Shown here piece after piece: positions 34,677-41,226 of a stretch of DNA of 41,226 nt (its first letter is position 1; every line of letters begins with the position of its first letter). The stretch covers positions 1 to 41,226 of the forward strand of contig CANAUI010000008.1 in NCBI GenBank assembly GCA_947364715.1, read 5' to 3'. A program made the translations under genes and the position numbers. Source of the DNA: an uncultured Clostridium sp. (GTDB lineage Bacteria; Bacillota; Clostridia; TANB77; CAG-508). Below the pieces are notes generated by a model, which was given only the letters and a program-made list of their open reading frames with translations, was not told where the DNA came from and did no database searches.

Positions 34677-37463
34677 ATGGATGAAGAAAAGATATTAGTA
34701 ATACTTAAAGGAGAAGATAAAACAAAAGATACACAATATTTTTCAAAATGTAATAATGGTAAGATAAAAATAAAATTTTATAAAAACGAACAAGAATATA
34801 CTTATAATGAGATAAATGTGATAATAAAAGAAAAACCAATAGTAATAGACTTAAAAGAAAGAGATGTATATTATAAAAATCAAATCATATTTAATATTAA
34901 AAAAGCAATTAGGTTTGAAGAGTTTGTGAAGATTATATATAGAAGCGGAGAAACAGAAGTATTTAGATATAATGATTTATCGTTTAAATCTAATTCGATA
35001 GAAAATTTGAATAAAAATATAATTGAATATTTTAAAGAGATATCAAACTATGTAAAAAGTGGTAAAGAGGAAGAAGAAAAAGAATATGAAGAAAAACAAG
35101 AAAGTTTCTTAAAAAAAGAATATGAAAAATTAAATTATATAAATCAAGAGAGTATTTTAAATTATTATATTAATAAAATTGACTTAATGGAATCAACAGA
35201 AGAAAATTATAATATAATTTATCCATTTAGATTTAATTTAAGCCAAAAAGAAGCGATGGAAAATGTATTTAAAAGTAATATATCAATTATACAAGGTCCA
35301 CCAGGAACAGGAAAAACACAAACAATATTGAATATAATAGCTAATTTGACTATTATGCAAAATAAAACAGTAGCAGTTGTTTCTAATAATAATGAAGCTG
35401 TAAAAAATGTAAAAGATAAATTAAAAAAAGCTGGATATGATTTTATAGTTGCAGATTTAGGAAGAAAAAGCAAAAGAGAGAAATTTTTTGAAAATGTTCC
35501 ACAACCAGATGTTAAAAACTTTAATTTAAAAGAAGATGAGAGTCAACTACTAAATCGTATACAAGAATTAAACAATAGTTTAGATTACTTATTAGAGAAA
35601 AACAACGAAAAAGCAAAATTAGAAAAGCAAATAGACGAATTTAAGTTAGAACAAAAATATTTTGAAGAGTATTATAAAAAACAGAACATAGAAGAAATAC
35701 AAAAATTGTCTTTTTATCATAAAACAGATGACAGAATTTTAGAATTTCTATTAGATAGTCAATTACTATATGAAGGAAAAATAAAAGTAAAATGGTTATA
35801 TAAAATTAAATTACTATTTAAATATGGAATTATCAATTTAAAACAATTGGACGAGCATCTGATTGAGTTTATTTTAACTTTGCAAAGAGAGTTTTATAAA
35901 ATAAAAATAGAAAAACTTGAAAAAGAATATAAAGAAATAAAAAATCAATTGGAAGTACATAAATTTGAACAATTACAAAAAGAGCATAAAAACATTTCAG
36001 AAAAGATTTTTAAAAATAGACTATATATGAAATACTATGGAAAAAATAATGAGTTTAATTTACAAAATTACAAAGAAAATATAGATGATTTTTTACAGGC
36101 ATTTCCAGTTGTATTAAGTACAACATATTCTTTAAGAAATTGTATACCAAATAACTTTATGTTTGATTATGTAATTATAGATGAATCTTCACAAGTAGAC
36201 TTATTGGCGGGGGCACTTGCATTATCTTGTGCGAAAAATGCAATAATAGTAGGTGATGAAAAGCAATTACCACAAATAGTGGATAAAACTATAAAAGAAA
36301 AAATATCTAATTTAGAAGTTGATATATGTCATGATTATTTTGAAAATAGCATTTTATCAGCAATATTACGAACATATGGTAATAAAATACCAAGAGAAAC
36401 ATTAAAAGAGCATTATAGATGTCATCCTAAAATTATAGAATTTTGTAATAAAAGATATTATAATAATGAATTAATAGCATTTTCTACAAAAGAACATCAA
36501 AAGGTAAAGAAACCTTTGATATTGTATTATACAGTCGAAGGAAATCATATGAGAAAGATTACAAGAGGAAAAAAGAAATGTACATTTAATGAACGAGAAC
36601 TGGAAGTTATAAAATATGAGGTTTTACAAGATGATAGAACAAATCAGTACAATAATGAAGAAATAGGAATTACAACACCTTATAGAATGCAAGCAAATAA
36701 TATACAAAAAGCTACAAAAGAAGATATAGAAAGTGATACAATTCATAAGTTTCAAGGAAGAGAGAAAAAACTGATTATACTTTCTACTGTATTGGATAGT
36801 AGTAATTTGGGAAAAAGAGGAATTGATTTTGTAGATGATTCTTGTATGATAAATGTTGCAGTTTCAAGAGCAATTGAACAATTTGTTATAGTAACAGATA
36901 AAAGATTATTTAATGAAGAAGGAAACGATATAAAGGCATTATTAAAATATATTAAATATAATGAATTAGATTCAGAAATTGTTGATAGTCAACTAGTTTC
37001 AGTATTTGATTTATTATATAAAGAATATTCAAAAAAACTAGAAAAGTTAAATAGAAATTTGCTTAATAGGTCAAGATTCAAAAGTGAAAATATAATGGAC
37101 ACTATTTTAAATAATGAATTAAAAAAGGAATACTATAAAGATTATAAATATGAAAGAGAAATAGTTATTAGAAATATTTTTAAAAATTTAGACAATTTAA
37201 ATGATGAAGAAAAAGTATATGTAAATAATGGTGCAAGAGTGGATTTTGTTATATATGACAAAATGGATAATAAACCCAAATTATTTATAGAAGTTGATGG
37301 TTTTGAATATCATAAAAATAATCCAAAACAATTAGAAAAAGATAAGATAAAGGACAATATAGCTAAAAAGAATGGAATAGATATGTTAAGATTTGAAACA
37401 GGTGGTAAGTCTTATGATGAAGAAAAAATAATTTCATTAATAAGAGAAAAAATTATAAAATAG
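34677..37463 (+). CDS. SF1 helicase with C-terminal DUF2726/DUF559-like nuclease domain
   Basis: 928 residues. An N-terminal beta-rich module (1-100) precedes an UPF1-like SF1 helicase: Walker A QGPPGTGKTQT (about 205-216), a coiled-coil insertion (about 285-450), Walker B VIIDESSQVDLL (near 500), GDEKQLPQI, EHYRCHPKIIEFC, and motifs V/VI in DTIHKFQGREKKLIILS and VAVSRAIEQFVIV. The last 70 residues (ARVDFVIYD, KPKLFIEVDGFEYH, Q..KD.IKD.IAKKNGIDMLRF) fit a PD-(D/E)xK-like fold of the DUF2726/DUF559 kind. Single-gene helicase-nucleases of this shape often lie in defence islands, and the flanks here are gene fragments and a second defence-like operon. Antiphage function is inference. AAAGGA precedes ATG 34677. 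Confidence 0.85.
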   Translation: MDEEKILVILKGEDKTKDTQYFSKCNNGKIKIKFYKNEQEYTYNEINVIIKEKPIVIDLKERDVYYKNQIIFNIKKAIRFEEFVKIIYRSGETEVFRYNDLSFKSNSIENLNKNIIEYFKEISNYVKSGKEEEEKEYEEKQESFLKKEYEKLNYINQESILNYYINKIDLMESTEENYNIIYPFRFNLSQKEAMENVFKSNISIIQGPPGTGKTQTILNIIANLTIMQNKTVAVVSNNNEAVKNVKDKLKKAGYDFIVADLGRKSKREKFFENVPQPDVKNFNLKEDESQLLNRIQELNNSLDYLLEKNNEKAKLEKQIDEFKLEQKYFEEYYKKQNIEEIQKLSFYHKTDDRILEFLLDSQLLYEGKIKVKWLYKIKLLFKYGIINLKQLDEHLIEFILTLQREFYKIKIEKLEKEYKEIKNQLEVHKFEQLQKEHKNISEKIFKNRLYMKYYGKNNEFNLQNYKENIDDFLQAFPVVLSTTYSLRNCIPNNFMFDYVIIDESSQVDLLAGALALSCAKNAIIVGDEKQLPQIVDKTIKEKISNLEVDICHDYFENSILSAILRTYGNKIPRETLKEHYRCHPKIIEFCNKRYYNNELIAFSTKEHQKVKKPLILYYTVEGNHMRKITRGKKKCTFNERELEVIKYEVLQDDRTNQYNNEEIGITTPYRMQANNIQKATKEDIESDTIHKFQGREKKLIILSTVLDSSNLGKRGIDFVDDSCMINVAVSRAIEQFVIVTDKRLFNEEGNDIKALLKYIKYNELDSEIVDSQLVSVFDLLYKEYSKKLEKLNRNLLNRSRFKSENIMDTILNNELKKEYYKDYKYEREIVIRNIFKNLDNLNDEEKVYVNNGARVDFVIYDKMDNKPKLFIEVDGFEYHKNNPKQLEKDKIKDNIAKKNGIDMLRFETGGKSYDEEKIISLIREKIIK

Positions 37464-37476
37464 GAAATGAGATATT

Positions 37477-37527
37477 ATGGCAAGTAAACCAATATATCAA
37501 GTATATACAGAATTACAAGAACATTAA
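37477..37527 (+). pseudogene. N-terminal remnant of a pRiA4b ORF-3-like gene
   Basis: ATG 37477, preceded by AGGA, encodes only MASKPIYQVYTELQEH before a stop. The beginning matches the usual start of plasmid pRiA4b ORF-3 family proteins (MASKPIYQ.YAEL.DY) as remembered; the remaining 150 or more residues are gone. It follows the helicase stop by 13 bases. Confidence 0.4.
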
Positions 37528-37585
37528 ACAAAAATATAGGGGGAAATTCTCTTACAATATTTGTAAATTAGATGATTTGATATAT

Positions 37586-37619
37586 TTTTATATAAAATTC
37601 TATTAAATTTTATATAAAA
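37586..37619. repeat. Perfect 14-bp inverted repeat between two gene remnants
   Basis: TTTTATATAAAATT (37586-37599) and AATTTTATATAAAA (37606-37619) are exact inverses around a six-base loop. It sits at the presumed deletion or insertion scar between the remnants at 37477-37527 and 37596-37733. Confidence 0.6.
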
Positions 37620-37733
37620 GCAAGATACGATATTAATATAGTGAAAAGAGTATTAAAAAGATTAAGAGAAGTTCATCCTTATGAAGAACCAGTAATAGAT
37701 ATAATTTCTCTAATTGAGGAAGAAGATTTATAA
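37596..37733 (+). pseudogene. C-terminal remnant of a NIF3/YqfO-like protein
   Basis: The frame open from 37596 to TAA 37731-37733 ends in VLKRLREVHPYEEPVIDIIS and EEEDL. HPYEEP followed by a hydrophobic strand is the signature of the CutA-like insert domain of NIF3 family proteins. Only about 30 recognisable residues remain. A GTG at 37641 could start a 30-residue peptide, but no ribosome binding site supports it. Confidence 0.4.
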
Positions 37734-37754
37734 TATTAGAAAAGGAGTATGAAA

Positions 37755-38309
37755 ATGCAAGGAAATTATTTTATAATACATGGAAGTTTTGGAAGTCCAT
37801 TTGGAAATTGGTTTAGTTGGTTACAAGATTTTATATCATCAGATGGAAAACAAGTATATGTGCCACAATTTCCAATAGGAGTTGGTTATCAAAATTATGA
37901 AAATTGGAGTAAATTGTTTAAATACTATTTAGATTTAGGATTAATCAATGAAAATACAACTATAATAGCACATAGTATTGCACCAGTATTTGTTTGCAAA
38001 TTTTTGGTAGAGAATAAATTAAAAGTGAAAAAATTAATATTTGTATGTGGATTTAACAACTATTTAGGAATAAATGAAGAATACGATACAGTAAATAGAA
38101 CAATGTATTTTGATAACTTAGAAGATGTAAAACAATATGCAGATGAAATTATTTGTTTCTATTCAGATAATGACCCATATGTAAAATATGAAGTAGAAAA
38201 AGAATTTACGGATACGATTGCTACAGAACTAATCTTAATACCAAATGCAGGACATATCAATAGTGAAAGTGGATATGATACATTTGAAGATATAGTAAGT
38301 TACTTATAA
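37755..38309 (+). CDS. RBBP9/YdeN-family alpha/beta hydrolase
   Basis: 184 residues, a small serine hydrolase. FIIHGSFGSPFGNWFSWLQ at the start is the oxyanion region. The nucleophile elbow is IIAHSIAP (Ser in the usual place), the acid lies in CFYSDNDPYVKYE, and the histidine in NAGHINSESGY. The elbow reads AHSIA instead of the common GHSLG, a deviation also tolerated in this family. ATG 37749 is too close to AAAGGAG (37741-37747), so ATG 37755 is preferred. Substrate unknown. It is followed by a run of hairpins and a promoter, so it ends its transcription unit. Confidence 0.85.
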   Translation: MQGNYFIIHGSFGSPFGNWFSWLQDFISSDGKQVYVPQFPIGVGYQNYENWSKLFKYYLDLGLINENTTIIAHSIAPVFVCKFLVENKLKVKKLIFVCGFNNYLGINEEYDTVNRTMYFDNLEDVKQYADEIICFYSDNDPYVKYEVEKEFTDTIATELILIPNAGHINSESGYDTFEDIVSYL

Positions 38310-38313
38310 AAGT

Positions 38314-38446
38314 TATATTACGAAAAATATGAAAAAATCGTAATATAGATATTTATGTTACGAGAAATTACTAATTTTCGTAATATGGAAATTAAATATG
38401 TCGGAAACTTTCGTAAATCATTTGTCATTTACGAAGATTTCCGGCA
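38314..38446. repeat. Three consecutive hairpins carrying TTACGA/TCGTAA arms
   Basis: Hairpin 1: TATATTACGA (38314-38323) with TCGTAATATA (38338-38347), perfect. Hairpin 2: 38355-38386, ATGTTACGA with TCGTAATAT and a paired AAATTA extension. Hairpin 3: 38399-38446, about 18 bp (TCGGAAA..TTCGTAAAT with ATTTACGAA..TTTCCGG) around CATTTGTC. CG dinucleotides are otherwise rare in this DNA. Confidence 0.7.
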
Positions 38447-38503
38447 AGTAAATACCAGAAATACTTATATAAAAAGAACTTTAAGAGTTTGAATTTTTAA
38501 TAT

Positions 38504-38560
38504 TTGCCGTTTAAATTTGTAAGTCGAATGAAATTTACGAATTAAAACGGCAATTTTTTT
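38504..38560 (+). terminator. Fourth hairpin of the array, with T7 tract
   Basis: TTGCCGTTT.AAATTTGTAA (38504-38522) pairs with TTTACGAATT.AAAACGGCAA (38534-38553), followed by seven Ts. It looks like an intrinsic terminator, either for the hydrolase gene or for a small RNA spanning the preceding hairpins. Confidence 0.75.
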
Positions 38561-38609
38561 ATATATAAGTGTATTTTAATTAAAAATGGGCATATTATAT
38601 AATAAATAA

Positions 38610-38642
38610 TATTTTTTATGCATTATTATTGCATAAAAAATA
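38610..38642. promoter_or_regulatory. Perfect 13-bp palindrome overlapping the defence-operon promoter
   Basis: TATTTTTTATGCA (38610-38622) and TGCATAAAAAATA (38630-38642) are exact inverses with a seven-base spacer. The right arm overlaps the -35 (TTGCAT 38629-38634) of a promoter whose -10 is TATACT (38653-38658), 18 bases apart. A repressor bound here would block transcription of the operon that starts at 38682. Confidence 0.65.
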
Positions 38643-38681
38643 AAAAATATGATATACTAATAACAAATTGGAGGTTTTATT

Positions 38682-39932
38682 ATGATAACAAGTTTAAAAT
38701 TTAATAATTGCTTTGCTTTTAATAATACTATAGAAATTAGTTTAAAAGCAGATATGAGAACAAAAAAGTTTTCATCAAATGTAACCAATATAAATGATAA
38801 CCTAAATATATTAAAATCCGCAGTTATTTATGGTCCAAACAATACAGGAAAAACTACTTTAATAAACTGCATTAAAGCTATAAAAGGAACTTTACTAAAT
38901 AAGGAAATACACATGGATTCAAATATATTTACAGACAGTAATATTTGCGAAGAAGCAATTTCATTTATATATGATAACAAAGAGTATTTATATGAATATA
39001 AATTTGATGATAAAAAAATGATGTATATATACGAAAAAATGTGTGAGATAGTTAAAGATCAATATAATAATGAAAAAGAAGAACTAATATTTTTAAAAGA
39101 TGCAATAAATGAAAAATATGAATGTCCACAAGATGAAGAATTAGAAAAAGTATTAAATATAGCTTCTAATAACAATATTCTAATTTATACAGTACAAATT
39201 GAAAAATTTTCAATACTAGAGAAAATAAAAAACATATTAACAGGTATAGCAAATAGTATTGAAATAGTAGATATGAACAAAATACCAAACTCAAAAACAA
39301 TACAAATGTTAAAAAATAAAGATGATGAAACAAAAAAAGTTGTTGAGTTTATTAAAAATGCCGATTTATATTTGGAAGATTATATGTATATTGAAGACTT
39401 GAATGTGGAGATAGATGGAAAAGTTGTAGATGAAAAAATCTTGAAAAACCAAAACTTTATGGATCAAATAAAAATTGTATCAGTTTATAAAGGGCAAGCA
39501 GTACCAAGTATTATATTTGATTCATTAGGAACAAGAAAATTTGCAGCTCTTGCAAGTTATGTAATAGAAGCAATAGAACAAGGAAAAACATTAGTAATTG
39601 ATGAGTTAGATAGTAGTTTGCATTTTAAAATTACAAGAGCAATAATTAGTATGTTTAATAATGAAATAAATAAAAATGCACAATTAATAGCTACACTTCA
39701 TGATATAAGTTTATTAGATTGCAAGAGAATGTTTAGAAAAGAGCAAATATGGTTTACAGATAAAGATAAAAATGGAACAGACTTATATTCATTAAAAGAA
39801 TTTAGTTATGCAGAAAATGGAGTAAGAGATACATCAAATATACAAGAAAAATATATTAAAGGTGAATTTGGAGCAATACCTGAACCAGACTTAATATCTA
39901 CCTTATTGGAGGTGGATAATGAGGAAATATAA
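38682..39932 (+). CDS. AAA15/AAA21-type ATPase (RloA/AbiL/AriA-like), gene 1 of a defence-like operon
   Basis: 416 residues, ABC/OLD-type ATPase without a fused nuclease. The N-terminal strand pair ITSLKFNNCFAFNNTIEISL is typical of the family. Walker A is YGPNNTGKTTLINCI (about residues 50-65). A helical middle follows. The signature-like DSLGTRKFAALASYV, Walker B TLVIDELDSSLHFKIT and H-loop ATLHDISLLD are near residues 285-350. Such ATPases act as sensors or scaffolds in RloAB/AbiL, PARIS and Septu. GGAGG precedes ATG 38682. The next gene overlaps the end by 14 bases, which indicates translational coupling. Operator and promoter lie directly upstream. The antiphage role is inferred from the pair of partners. 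Confidence 0.85.
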   Translation: MITSLKFNNCFAFNNTIEISLKADMRTKKFSSNVTNINDNLNILKSAVIYGPNNTGKTTLINCIKAIKGTLLNKEIHMDSNIFTDSNICEEAISFIYDNKEYLYEYKFDDKKMMYIYEKMCEIVKDQYNNEKEELIFLKDAINEKYECPQDEELEKVLNIASNNNILIYTVQIEKFSILEKIKNILTGIANSIEIVDMNKIPNSKTIQMLKNKDDETKKVVEFIKNADLYLEDYMYIEDLNVEIDGKVVDEKILKNQNFMDQIKIVSVYKGQAVPSIIFDSLGTRKFAALASYVIEAIEQGKTLVIDELDSSLHFKITRAIISMFNNEINKNAQLIATLHDISLLDCKRMFRKEQIWFTDKDKNGTDLYSLKEFSYAENGVRDTSNIQEKYIKGEFGAIPEPDLISTLLEVDNEEI

Positions 39933-40527
39933 AGGAAAAAAGATATGTATTATATGTGAAGGATATGAAGAATTAGATTATATTGAGACTTTAAAAAGTA
40001 AAGCCATATTTTCCAACAAATATGATTTTATCACAGTAAATGCAAAATCAATAAACACAATAATAGCAAGGTATCAAGAAAAATATCAATCAGATTCATA
40101 TTCTTTGGTTTTAATATTCTGTGATACAGATAAAGGACCATCAGAAAAATATAAAGAAATTAAACAAAAGATAAATGACTTTCATGGGGAAGATGTAGCA
40201 GATGATATAGTAATATTTGGAAATCCATGTACAATGCAAATTATACTTTCACACTTTGCTGAAATAAAATTAACGAGTCAAAGTAAGACAATAAATAGTA
40301 AATATATAAAAGAATATGTTGGTATCGATAATTATAAAGCTACAGATGAGCAAAGAAAAGAATTATTTAGCAAAATTAAAAGAAGTAATTATGAAAAAAT
40401 GAAAGAAAATGTAGCTAAGTTATCAACAGATGACAATGTAACATCTAGTACTAATATATTGAAATTTATTGAAAATTTTGAAAGTGATGATGAAAGTTGG
40501 ATAGATGAAATAAATAGCAAATTATAA
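39919..40527 (+). CDS. RloB/Toprim-like protein, gene 2 of the operon
   Basis: 202 residues. CIICEGYEELDYIETLKS near the start supplies the Toprim-type glutamate, and LVLIFCDTDKGPSEKY the DxD motif (about residues 63-73). FGNPCTMQIILSHFAEI resembles the SNPCFELWLLLHF motif of RloB-like proteins. These features suggest a metal-dependent nuclease effector, like RloB or AriB (PARIS), held by the ATPase encoded just upstream. The start ATG 39919 lies inside the preceding gene, 6 bases after GGAGG. The C-terminal 90 residues are helical and acidic without a recognised motif. Confidence 0.8.
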   Translation: MRKYKGKKICIICEGYEELDYIETLKSKAIFSNKYDFITVNAKSINTIIARYQEKYQSDSYSLVLIFCDTDKGPSEKYKEIKQKINDFHGEDVADDIVIFGNPCTMQIILSHFAEIKLTSQSKTINSKYIKEYVGIDNYKATDEQRKELFSKIKRSNYEKMKENVAKLSTDDNVTSSTNILKFIENFESDDESWIDEINSKL

Positions 40528-40547
40528 TAATATATGAAGGAGTAACT

Positions 40548-41099
40548 ATGTCAAGAGCAGCAGATTCAACAATACAAGGTTTTTTATATCAATTTAATAT
40601 TACATTACAAGAAATTTTAAAGGCATCAGAAGATGATGAGATAACTGTAGAAGGAATAATAGAAGATATTGATATTGAACGAGAAAATAATACAGTTGCT
40701 ATACAATGTAAGTATCATGAAGGTCAAGAAAAATTTAGTTTGTCAAAAATATATAAACCAATTTTACAGATGATGAAGACTTTTGCTGAAAATCCTAATG
40801 CAAATATAGAGTATATATTATACATGTATTTTCCAAATTTAGTTGATAGTGAAATGAAAATAACTTTGGATGATTTAACAGAAATTATTGAAACAAAAAA
40901 TAAAGAATATTTGATAGATTATATAGCATACTTAAAAAAATGCAACTCTAAAGAGATATTAGATATAATTTCTAAAAAAAGGAAAAGTGATAATGATAAG
41001 CAAAAAATAAAGAAATATTTTTATGAAAATGATATGGATTTAAAATTTGATTTGCAACAATTTCTAACTAGATTTAAGATAGTAGTAGGAGAAAAATAG
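40548..41099 (+). CDS. Putative Cap4/DUF4297-like nuclease, gene 3 of the operon (possibly truncated)
   Basis: 183 residues. The start RAADSTIQGFLYQFNITLQE and the VEGIIEDIDI...AIQCKYHEGQ stretch (E35, E39/D40, Q53-x-K55) fit the PD-(D/E)xK DNA-nuclease fold of Cap4/DUF4297 proteins. The rest is helical. Remembered relatives continue well beyond this length, and the chain here stops abruptly at KIVVGEK, so it may lack a C-terminal sensing or dimerisation part. AAGGAG lies ahead of ATG 40548, 21 bases after gene 2, so it is in the same transcript. A terminator follows. Confidence 0.65.
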   Translation: MSRAADSTIQGFLYQFNITLQEILKASEDDEITVEGIIEDIDIERENNTVAIQCKYHEGQEKFSLSKIYKPILQMMKTFAENPNANIEYILYMYFPNLVDSEMKITLDDLTEIIETKNKEYLIDYIAYLKKCNSKEILDIISKKRKSDNDKQKIKKYFYENDMDLKFDLQQFLTRFKIVVGEK

Positions 41100-41123
41100 T
41101 TACTGCTCAGCTCTAAAAACATC

Positions 41124-41170
41124 AAAAGTAACCCAAGTTAGTTAAATAACTATACTAAGGTTACCTTTTT
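41124..41170 (+). terminator. Terminator of the three-gene operon
   Basis: AAAAGTAACC (41124-41133) and GGTTACCTTTTT (41159-41170) pair with one bulge and enclose a second inverted repeat TAGTTA-AA-TAACTA. The five Ts end the structure. Confidence 0.7.
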
Positions 41171-41226
41171 CGAGACTATCGTAAAAGTTGTGTAAATCGG
41201 ATTTCCTTCCGATTGATAACTTAAAA
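41171..41226. mobile_element. Possible terminal inverted repeat of an IS256-like element at the window edge
   Basis: GACTATCGTAAAAGTTGTGT followed by a 7-bp hairpin AATCGGA/TCCGATT (about 41195-41214) recalls the GTGTAAA-type ends of IS256-family (Mutator) elements. No transposase is in the window, so this is only a suggestion. Confidence 0.25.

Noticed and set aside
38314-38560. CRISPR array
   Set aside because: The units are imperfect hairpins of different length without regular spacers or constant repeats, and no cas gene is in the window.

Overview
The window is a stretch of very AT-rich, low-GC Firmicutes DNA with heavy AGA, TTA and ATA codon use and strong AAGGAG-type ribosome binding sites. 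A fermentative bifunctional AdhE, diaminopimelate synthesis through DapF and DapL, a TSCPD-domain protein, a SpoVD/PBP-type transpeptidase tail with a PASTA domain and a dnaG-rpoD pair together suggest an anaerobic clostridial lineage, probably gut-associated. The lineage is inference; no rRNA or other marker is present.

Left end (1-2500): the right end of a mobile element. It holds the tail of a membrane protein, a possible TnpW-like small protein and a large serine recombinase broken by a one-base frameshift in a poly-A run. Directly behind the recombinase lies the C-terminal piece of a penicillin-binding protein gene, so the element appears to have inserted into that gene.

Core region (2600-24750): a CorC/HlyC-type CBS membrane protein, a WG-repeat protein, adhE, a small alarmone synthetase, dnaG-rpoD, an MscS channel, aspS, a TSCPD protein, mnmA, a GT51 peptidoglycan glycosyltransferase on the minus strand, dapF-dapL, an HD phosphohydrolase, ruvA, rarA, two half-size TauE/SafE proteins, a small membrane protein and a Cys-rich protein on the minus strand. 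Several genes, most clearly those at 11691, 20551 and 21902, share a related leader in which the Shine-Dalgarno lies in a small hairpin.

Giant-gene region (24900-34630): a putative membrane-anchored protein, then a 2793-residue cyclic beta-1,2-glucan-synthase-like protein (GT84, cyclisation-type and GH94 modules). Its TTG start and ribosome binding site lie inside a terminator-like hairpin. A truncated 88-residue protein follows.

Right end (34630-41226): an accessory, defence-like region. It carries an SF1 helicase with a C-terminal nuclease-like domain, remnants of two decayed genes around a perfect inverted repeat, an RBBP9-like hydrolase, and a run of four hairpins that all carry TTACGA/TCGTAA. 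Then comes a tight three-gene operon: an AAA15/AAA21-type ATPase, an RloB/Toprim-like protein and a Cap4/DUF4297-like nuclease. It has its own promoter and a perfect palindrome over the -35 region. This operon is the best candidate for an undescribed system; it resembles RloAB/AbiL and PARIS in logic but adds a third, nuclease-like component.
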